Source: Candidatus Hydrothermarchaeota archaeon
GTDB lineage: Archaea; Hydrothermarchaeota; Hydrothermarchaeia; Hydrothermarchaeales; WAQR01
Length of the DNA: 6,291 nt
Direction: 5' to 3'
NCBI GenBank assembly: GCA_015520145.1
Contig: WAQR01000086.1
Coordinates: 1 to 6,291 of the forward strand
A model generated the notes under the pieces. It saw only the letters and a list, made by a program, of their open reading frames with translations, made no database searches and had not been told where the DNA came from. Each line of letters starts with the position of its first letter. The stretch's first letter is position 1. Shown piece by piece: positions 1-4,495 of the stretch. Position numbers and translations under genes: made by a program.

Positions 1-83
1 AAATCTATCTGCAAAGTGATATCTTCCTGGGCAAAGGCTGATGGGATAACAGAGATGAGCAATACGAAGATGATTTTCTTCAT
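1..83 (-). CDS. N-terminus of a secreted protein (partial, cut by window start)
   Basis: Reading the minus strand from an ATG at 83 gives 27 codons, open to the window edge. The protein starts MKKIIFVLLISVIPSAFAQE: a short basic N-terminus, a hydrophobic core of about 12 residues, and an A-F-A site followed by Q-E. This is a textbook Sec signal peptide with predicted cleavage after residue 18. The mature part begins QEDITLQID and then leaves the window, so family and function cannot be told. No clear Shine-Dalgarno sequence precedes the ATG, but a TATA-like box (108-120) sits about 25-30 bp upstream, which would fit a leaderless or short-leader archaeal transcript. The gene is divergent from the HEAT-repeat gene. 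The signal peptide is seen directly; export to the cell surface is inferred. Confidence 0.72.
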   Translation of the reverse strand, partial: MKKIIFVLLISVIPSAFAQEDITLQID

Positions 84-107
84 GTGAGACAAATTAGGAT
101 TGGCTGT

Positions 108-120
108 ATTTATATTTAAT
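108..120 (-). promoter_or_regulatory. TATA-like box for the leftward secreted-protein gene
   Basis: On the minus strand this reads TTAAATATAAATA, a close match to the archaeal TATA element. Its centre lies about 30 bp upstream of the ATG at 83. Transcription would therefore start within a few bases of the start codon, in keeping with the missing Shine-Dalgarno sequence. The call is by eye only. Confidence 0.4.
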
Positions 121-132
121 TATCATTATCAC

Positions 133-162
133 AGAGCACTTTGATTAAGAGCACTTTGACTA
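133..162. repeat. 15-bp tandem duplication in the divergent promoter region
   Basis: Two adjacent 15-bp units, AGAGCACTTTGATTA (133-147) and AGAGCACTTTGACTA (148-162), differ at one base. They lie directly upstream of the TATA-like box of the leftward gene and about 180 bp upstream of the rightward HEAT-repeat gene. The position would suit an activator site for the leftward promoter. It could also be a simple slippage duplication with no function. Confidence 0.6.
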
Positions 163-308
163 ACTTCATTTTTTGTTAAATACAATGGTAGGATTACAAA
201 CGCTACCGCTGTACCATCCACTCATCCACCCCACTGCATTTCGACACGCGCTGATGGGGGTTTTCAAAATCCTCTCAAACCGACACAACCCCACAGTAGA
301 ACCGCAAT

Positions 309-318
309 CCTTTTATTT
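309..318 (+). promoter_or_regulatory. Possible TATA-like box for the HEAT-repeat gene
   Basis: The AT-rich element CCTTTTATTT lies about 25-30 bp upstream of the ATG at 342, the usual archaeal distance from a TATA box to the transcription start. No Shine-Dalgarno sequence is seen between it and the ATG, so a leaderless transcript is plausible. The match is weaker than for the leftward gene. Confidence 0.3.
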
Positions 319-341
319 GCTAATTCTCTTCTCCTATAAGT

Positions 342-1286
342 ATGGAGATAAAAGACAGACCTATAAGCGAATTGAAGGAACTTGCACAGCGTGACCCGGA
401 AGTGCTTGATGAGATTAAAAAACTACTCGACGATCCCGACATTGAGGTCAGGAGAAAGGCATTTTACGTGATAAGCAGTATCGGAGAGGACAACCCGATT
501 CTTCTAGAGGACTTCCTCCCAGAACTCTTCAGGTTCATTGAAGACAGGGATGCGGCCATACGCCAGAGCGCAGTCTTTACAATTGCACAGCTGACAGACA
601 CCATCCCAGATGCTATAAAGCCCTACTCGGATAGGCTCATAGAACTTTTAGATGACGAAAATCTAAATGTCAGAAGGAACGCCTCATATGCCCTGGCAAT
701 AATCGGAGAGGACGACCCTGAACTGATAGAAAATGCTACAAAGATACTCCTCTCCTATCTGGATTCAGACAACGACACGATACGCGCAAATGCCGCATGT
801 TCACTTGCGCTTTTTGCAAAAGGCAATCCTGAGAGCGTTATACCGCACTCAAAGAGGTTCATAAATGCCCTGGACGATGACAATGATGTTGTCAAAATGA
901 ATTCTGCATATATCCTGGGGTTTATTGGAAACCATGACCCCGACCTTGTAAAAGATGCTATTCCAACACTCATAAAACTTTTAGAAGGCGAGCCGTTTCT
1001 TGAAGAGAACGTTGCATATGCACTTGCACTCATAGGTATTAAAGAACCAGATATGATAAAAGACGCTTTACCAAGGCTCCTGGAGCTTGTCAGAAATTCC
1101 AGGGACGAGGTCCGCGCATCTTCTGCCTGCGCCCTTGGAGCGACCTGCAATCCAGAGGCCCTGAAATCCCTAAAAGACCTCATGACAGACGATTCTGTTG
1201 TAAACGTCTTTCATCCAGAGGGGAAGGTATTTACATCAACAAGGGTAAAAGACATGGCAAAACGTGCAACAAAAAAGAGGCAGTAA
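342..1286 (+). CDS. HEAT-repeat (PBS-lyase-like) protein, seven repeats
   Basis: The product has 314 residues and is built almost wholly from about seven HEAT-like units of 36-38 residues, starting near residues 22, 59, 96, 133, 170, 207 and 243. Each unit follows the pattern L-x2-L-hydrophobic-x-L-L-D-D, then V/I-R-x2-A/S and A-x2-A-hydrophobic, for example LLDDPDIEVRRKAFYVISSI and LLDDENLNVRRNASYALAII. The loops are rich in Asp and Glu, giving a strongly acidic solenoid, while the last 13 residues are basic (VKDMAKRATKKRQ). No signal peptide, membrane segment or catalytic motif is seen, so it is probably a cytoplasmic scaffold for protein-protein contacts. Its partner is unknown. HEAT repeats also occur in bilin lyases, but nothing here indicates pigment chemistry. 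The ATG at 342 is preferred because the repeats begin soon after it and a TATA-like element is correctly spaced. The gene converges on cobQ with an 8-bp gap. Confidence 0.88.
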   Translation: MEIKDRPISELKELAQRDPEVLDEIKKLLDDPDIEVRRKAFYVISSIGEDNPILLEDFLPELFRFIEDRDAAIRQSAVFTIAQLTDTIPDAIKPYSDRLIELLDDENLNVRRNASYALAIIGEDDPELIENATKILLSYLDSDNDTIRANAACSLALFAKGNPESVIPHSKRFINALDDDNDVVKMNSAYILGFIGNHDPDLVKDAIPTLIKLLEGEPFLEENVAYALALIGIKEPDMIKDALPRLLELVRNSRDEVRASSACALGATCNPEALKSLKDLMTDDSVVNVFHPEGKVFTSTRVKDMAKRATKKRQ

Positions 1287-1313
1287 ATTTTAATTCACAT
1301 TCCTTTTAAAATT
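1268..1313. terminator. Possible overlapping convergent termination region
   Basis: The two genes end 8 bp apart. Downstream of the HEAT gene stop, the plus strand has TTTT runs at 1288-1291 and 1304-1307 within a perfect 8-bp AT-only inverted repeat (AATTTTAA at 1286-1293, TTAAAATT at 1306-1313). For cobQ, the run of six A's in the HEAT gene tail (1271-1276) reads as a T-tract on the minus strand. Archaeal termination relies largely on T-tracts, so each gene could end inside its neighbour. The AT-only stem is weak evidence. Confidence 0.25.
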
Positions 1314-2962
1314 CGCTCAATCTCCCTGATATCCACATGCCCTGCAACAATCTCAGCCGCCCTGTCAATGCTCTCATCCCACACCTCCTTTATTCGTCGA
1401 TTCGTACAGACACCATCCATTCTGCAACTGCCAGCATGACCTGTACTGCCAGTCAGGCTGCTTTTGCAGATATGCCTGATAAACGCTGCCCTGAAACCAG
1501 GCGAATCGAATATTCCATGGAGATATGTCCCGAACACTACCGCGTCCCTGTCAGCTGCGCCGTCGTTTCGCCCGTCTGTAAGCCTGAAAAGCGGGCAGGC
1601 ATTCTTCCCTGGTATGGTCTCGCCCATATGGATCTCGTACCCTGATACATGCGTACCCGTTATATTTTTGAAAAGTCCATTTTCAGCTATCACTTCACCT
1701 GTCACAAGTTTTGTGGTCTTGCTGTATCCCTCAAACCTGGTTTCGATATCCAGAAGACCCAGGCCGTCAACGGTCTGGTGTTCGCCCTCGATTCCGTTGT
1801 CGATTATCCTTTTCCCGAGCATCTGGTACCCGCCGCAGATACCTACAATCAGGGCCTTATTGTAAAATGATTTTATCTTCTCCTCAAACCCCTTCTCTCT
1901 CATCCACAGCAGGTCAGGGATGGTGCTCTTTGTCCCCGGGATGATGATGGCCTTTGGCGATTTTATTTCGTCTGCGTTTTTGACAAACCTTACATTCATT
2001 CCGCTGTGGATTAACGGGTCGAAATCTGTGAAGTTCGAAATCCTTGGGAGCCTGATGACAGCGATTTCGTGTCCTGCGGTATTCATGGCATTTCCTGAAT
2101 TCCTCCAGGCACTCCTGGCACTCCTGGCACTCCTGCGCACCGTACCCCGTGCCATCCCCTCTACCATGCTCTCCACCATCCCCTCTCCTATACCCTCCCC
2201 TATACCCTCCACCATACCCTCTACCATACCCTCCGTGGCATCCAGGGAGACCGAGTCCTCGTCAGGGAGCCTGAGATCGTTGATATAGGGTATAACGCCG
2301 AGCACCTTCTTTTTTGTAAGGTCTTCTATCATCGTCAGCCCACTCTCAAGTATCTCCATATCACCCCTGAATTTGTTTATCAAAACCCCTTTCACCCTCA
2401 GGCGGTGTTCTTCTTTTAGAAGGCTCAGCGTGCCGTGGATGCTCGCAAAGACCCCGCCCCTCTCGATATCTGCGATGAGTATCACCGGGGCGCCTGTTAT
2501 ATCTGCAACGCGCATGTTTGCGATATCGCAGTCGTACAGGTTTATCTCAGCAGGGCTGCCTGCACCCTCTATGATTATCAGGTCATATTCCTCCTCCAGC
2601 GTTCTGTACGCCTCCCGGATTATCCCGATACCTTCTTTTAGTGCGAAATCTGCATAATAGTCCCCTGCATCGATATCTTTGTACGGCTTTCCCAGAACCA
2701 CTATCTGGGAACGGCTCTCGCCTTTTGGTTTTACCAGGATGGGGTTCATCTCGACTGCCGGCTCGACACCCGCTGCCATGGCCTGGAGTGCCTGAGCCCG
2801 TGCGATCTCCTCACCATCCCTTGTGACATAGGAGTTATTCGAGGTATTCTGCGCTTTAAACGGCGCGACCCTGTACCCCTTTCTCGAGAAAATCCTGCAA
2901 AGCGCCATCACAAGGAAGGATTTGCCTGAGTACGACGAAGTGCCCTGGACCATCAGATTCAT
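1295..2962 (-). CDS. cobQ: Cobyric acid synthase (glutamine-hydrolysing), CobQ/CbiP
   Basis: This enzyme uses ATP and glutamine to amidate four side-chain carboxylates (b, d, e and g) of adenosylcobyrinic acid a,c-diamide, giving adenosylcobyric acid in cytoplasmic cobamide synthesis. The N-terminal ATP-binding amidoligase half shows MVQGTSSYSGKS (residues 4-15, P-loop-like), FKAQNTSNNSYVT (35-47), IIIEGAGSPAEINL (128-141), DIERGGVFASIHG (165-177) and INKFRGD (195-201). The C-terminal class I glutamine amidotransferase half shows GICGGYQMLG with nucleophile Cys376, and GTYLHGIFD with His482. At 555 residues it is longer than the usual 480-500. The excess is a low-complexity insert at about residues 243-296, just before the conserved LPRISNFTDFDPL, and it is encoded by tandem repeats. 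All catalytic motifs remain and the frame is intact, so the enzyme is probably active. The ATG at 2962 is supported by GAGGT seven bases upstream and by the motif starting at residue 4. No other cobamide gene is visible here. Confidence 0.96.
   Translation of the reverse strand: MNLMVQGTSSYSGKSFLVMALCRIFSRKGYRVAPFKAQNTSNNSYVTRDGEEIARAQALQAMAAGVEPAVEMNPILVKPKGESRSQIVVLGKPYKDIDAGDYYADFALKEGIGIIREAYRTLEEEYDLIIIEGAGSPAEINLYDCDIANMRVADITGAPVILIADIERGGVFASIHGTLSLLKEEHRLRVKGVLINKFRGDMEILESGLTMIEDLTKKKVLGVIPYINDLRLPDEDSVSLDATEGMVEGMVEGIGEGIGEGMVESMVEGMARGTVRRSARSARSAWRNSGNAMNTAGHEIAVIRLPRISNFTDFDPLIHSGMNVRFVKNADEIKSPKAIIIPGTKSTIPDLLWMREKGFEEKIKSFYNKALIVGICGGYQMLGKRIIDNGIEGEHQTVDGLGLLDIETRFEGYSKTTKLVTGEVIAENGLFKNITGTHVSGYEIHMGETIPGKNACPLFRLTDGRNDGAADRDAVVFGTYLHGIFDSPGFRAAFIRHICKSSLTGSTGHAGSCRMDGVCTNRRIKEVWDESIDRAAEIVAGHVDIREIERILKGM
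2108..2134 (-). repeat. 9-bp in-frame tandem repeat inside cobQ (Arg-Ser-Ala x3)
   Basis: Three near-perfect 9-bp units (ACTCCTGGC on the plus strand) encode Arg-Ser-Ala three times at residues 277-285 of CobQ. They immediately follow the 12-bp minisatellite in the coding direction and extend the same linker. The unit length keeps the reading frame. Confidence 0.85.
2138..2233 (-). repeat. 12-bp in-frame minisatellite inside cobQ (Glu-Gly-Met-Val type, 8 units)
   Basis: Eight degenerate 12-bp units, with plus-strand forms such as ACCCTCTACCAT and ACCCTCCCCTAT, encode tetrapeptides at residues 244-275: EGMV twice, EGIG twice, then EGMV, ESMV, EGMA and RGTV. They form an extra linker between the ATPase half and the amidotransferase half of CobQ. 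The coding strand is G-rich, with repeated runs of three or four G's. Units differ by substitutions only, so the array is probably not brand new. Confidence 0.9.
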
Positions 2963-2969
2963 TTTACAA

Positions 2970-2991
2970 ACCTCTTTTAGACCTCTTTTTT
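2970..2991 (-). promoter_or_regulatory. cobQ ribosome-binding site, present in a duplicated 11-bp unit
   Basis: On the minus strand GAGGT (complement of 2970-2974) ends seven bases before the cobQ ATG, a good Shine-Dalgarno spacing, and fixes this start. The surrounding 11 bp are duplicated on the plus strand as ACCTCTTTTAG (2970-2980) and ACCTCTTTTTT (2981-2991), so a second GAGGT sits 18 bases from the ATG, too far to serve the same start. A more degenerate pyrimidine-rich continuation runs to about 3014. Confidence 0.5.
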
Positions 2992-3030
2992 AATCCCTTT
3001 TTCACATCCTTTACAGTCTTAACATCAATG

Positions 3031-3041
3031 ATTTTAAAAAG
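3031..3041. promoter_or_regulatory. Possible TATA-like element in the cobQ / MFS divergent region
   Basis: ATTTTAAAAAG is AT-rich and nearly palindromic, so it could read as a TATA box on either strand. It lies about 35-40 bp upstream of the MFS GTG (3075). For the leftward cobQ gene it would give a leader of roughly 40-45 bases, compatible with the observed Shine-Dalgarno site. A second candidate for cobQ is the AT run at 2986-2993. Neither can be confirmed by eye. Confidence 0.3.
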
Positions 3042-3074
3042 ATTTGTATCATATATCAAATATAGAACCTGAAG

Positions 3075-4283
3075 GTGAAAGAAATTAAGACAGAGAAAAC
3101 CACCAGAAAAACCATCAAAACCAGGAAGCACTCTATCCCGGTGATACTTGCATGTTCCACGCTCACAGTCATGGCAGGAGCGACCATAGGACCGATAATC
3201 AATTCGATGCGGGAGGGGTTGAATGCGACACCGTATTCCATCGGTTTTATAGTAACTGCCCACGCACTCTTCATCACCCTGACAAGCCCGGTTGTCGGGA
3301 ATCTGGTTGACCGCATAGGAAGGAGGCCGGTGCTCCTTTGCGGGCTTTTGCTGTATGGCGTTGCAGGAGGTGCCGGGCTTTTTATCTCTTCGTATACATG
3401 GATGCTTTTAAGCAGGGCGTTTCTTGGTATCGCAGTCGCTGCCATAGTAACGCCTATAACAACTATTATTGCAGACCTCTATCGCGGACATAGGAGGGCG
3501 GCTGTGATGGGTTATCGGGCCAGTGCAAACAGTTTTGGTGGCGTGGTATTCCCTCTGCTTGGCGGGGCACTGGGTGTATTTTCCTGGCACCTGCCTTTTG
3601 CAGTCTATTTTATTGCAATTCTGCTTGCATTTGCAGTATGGTTTACTGTGCCTGAAACCTATTCCCCGGGAATGGGGGGAAGTGGAAGGTCTAAGAAAAA
3701 TAAGTCGATTCTTGGCATATTGAAGGATACACCGATATTGTCTTTTATCTATCTTTTAAGCTTTTTAGCGATGGCATTTTTATATGTCGTGGTGATATTT
3801 GTCCCGCAGCGGCTTGCCCAGCTTGGGATAAGCAATACGTTTCATATTGCACTTTTCCTCACATCTGTCTCTATATCAGCAAGTTTTATTTCACTGATGT
3901 ACGGCAGGTTTAGGTCAGTCCTATCATATCCCGGGATATTGATGGTGGCATTCGGGTTCTGGGCATCTGGTTTTGCTCTTGCATCTGCTGCTGTTTCACC
4001 TGCAATCTTAGCTGTTTCGTTGATATTAGTCGGCGTAGGTCAGGGCCTTACCCTCCCAACGCTCATGGTCTGGGTTACAGAGCTGGTCGATATCTCTGCC
4101 AGGGGACGGGCAGTAGGATACTCGACTACATTCAGTTTTCTCGGCCAGTTCGCATCACCTCTCATTTTTGCGCCTGTGGTGATTGGGTCTGGTATAGCAG
4201 GTGTATTTTTAACAGGTGCAGGGATAGGTGCAGGTGTTATGATTGTGGTACTTCTTCTTTCTCTTGGAGGTAAGCTGAGATAA
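3075..4283 (+). CDS. Major facilitator superfamily (MFS) transporter
   Basis: The product is a 402-residue, strongly hydrophobic inner-membrane protein, the usual size for a 12-helix MFS carrier. The first 20 residues are basic (lysine- and arginine-rich), followed by helix 1 from about residue 21. The signature loop between helices 2 and 3 is GNLVDRIGRRP (residues 75-85), a clear MFS motif A. DLYRGHRRAAVMGYRASANS (134-153) lies in the loop and helix region typical of drug/H+ antiporter-type members. A basic central loop at about 201-217 (GGSGRSKKNK) separates the two six-helix halves, and MYGRF (275-279) echoes motif A in the second half. The GTG start is chosen because an in-frame TAG lies only three codons upstream (3063-3065) and the next ATG (3171) would remove part of helix 1. 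It is divergent from cobQ. Substrate is unknown; efflux of a small molecule is the family-based guess. Confidence 0.92.
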   Translation: MKEIKTEKTTRKTIKTRKHSIPVILACSTLTVMAGATIGPIINSMREGLNATPYSIGFIVTAHALFITLTSPVVGNLVDRIGRRPVLLCGLLLYGVAGGAGLFISSYTWMLLSRAFLGIAVAAIVTPITTIIADLYRGHRRAAVMGYRASANSFGGVVFPLLGGALGVFSWHLPFAVYFIAILLAFAVWFTVPETYSPGMGGSGRSKKNKSILGILKDTPILSFIYLLSFLAMAFLYVVVIFVPQRLAQLGISNTFHIALFLTSVSISASFISLMYGRFRSVLSYPGILMVAFGFWASGFALASAAVSPAILAVSLILVGVGQGLTLPTLMVWVTELVDISARGRAVGYSTTFSFLGQFASPLIFAPVVIGSGIAGVFLTGAGIGAGVMIVVLLLSLGGKLR

Positions 4284-4296
4284 GCTGCCTTGAAGG

Positions 4297-4362
4297 CTGG
4301 TTGCAGGCGGGTTGCAGGCAGGTTGCAGGCAGGTTGCAGGATGGCTGCAAGATGGCTTCAGG
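4297..4362. repeat. 11-bp tandem repeat array, six units
   Basis: Six consecutive 11-bp units follow the MFS stop codon: CTGGTTGCAGG, CGGGTTGCAGG, CAGGTTGCAGG (twice), ATGGCTGCAAG and ATGGCTTCAGG. The middle units are the most alike and the flanks are more degenerate, as expected for slippage-driven growth. The 11-bp period is not a multiple of three, which argues against a coding role. Confidence 0.88.
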
Positions 4363-4415
4363 ATTAAACAGGATTGTAGGATGGGATAGGATAGGATTAG
4401 AAGGGTGCAGAGGAT
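4338..4415. repeat. AGGAT-rich simple-sequence stretch
   Basis: AGGAT occurs seven times, at 4338, 4360, 4370, 4378, 4388, 4393 and 4411, with two copies directly abutting at 4388-4397. It begins in the last units of the 11-bp array and continues beyond it at irregular spacing. It looks like decayed simple sequence rather than ordered binding sites. Confidence 0.55.
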
Positions 4416-4423
4416 GCACGAAT

Positions 4424-4443
4424 TTGTTAGAGGTTGTTAGAGG
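4424..4443. repeat. Perfect 10-bp tandem duplication
   Basis: TTGTTAGAGG occurs twice in direct succession without mismatch, between the 11-bp array and the final gene. It lies in a stretch of the plus strand that has no cytosine. Confidence 0.8.
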
Positions 4444-4464
4444 TAAAAAGAATAGAAGTAAAAG

Positions 4465-4490
4465 AAATGTGGAAGTAAAATGTGGAAGTA
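4465..4490. repeat. Perfect 13-bp tandem duplication just before the last gene
   Basis: AAATGTGGAAGTA is repeated twice without mismatch and ends five bases before the ATG at 4496. It occupies the position where a Shine-Dalgarno sequence would be, yet carries only GGAAG, a poor match. Its 13-bp period would shift the frame if translated, which supports the start at 4496. Confidence 0.8.
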
Positions 4491-4495
4491 GAAAA

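Noticed and set aside
173..394. 73-codon open frame overlapping the start of the HEAT-repeat gene
   Set aside because: It starts at TTG, has no ribosome-binding site, lacks any recognisable motif and overlaps a well-supported gene by more than 50 bases.
755..1183. 142-codon open frame antisense to the HEAT-repeat gene
   Set aside because: The repetitive sense-strand coding leaves an open antisense frame. The translation has no recognisable domain, and the sense-strand HEAT pattern is unmistakable.
1920..2288. 122-codon plus-strand frame ending in a Pro-Ser-Thr-Ile repeat protein
   Set aside because: The repetitive peptide (IPSTIPSPIPS) is the antisense translation of the cobQ minisatellite. 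The cobQ frame has all its catalytic motifs.
2964..3263. 99-codon minus-strand frame upstream of cobQ
   Set aside because: It overlaps the N-terminus of the MFS gene in antisense and covers the divergent promoter region. No motif or plausible ribosome-binding site supports it.
4297..4490. CRISPR array or origin-type iterons in the intergenic repeats
   Set aside because: The units are only 10-13 bp, directly abutting, of several unrelated types and without spacers. This fits slippage repeats, not CRISPR. No replication initiator gene is nearby.
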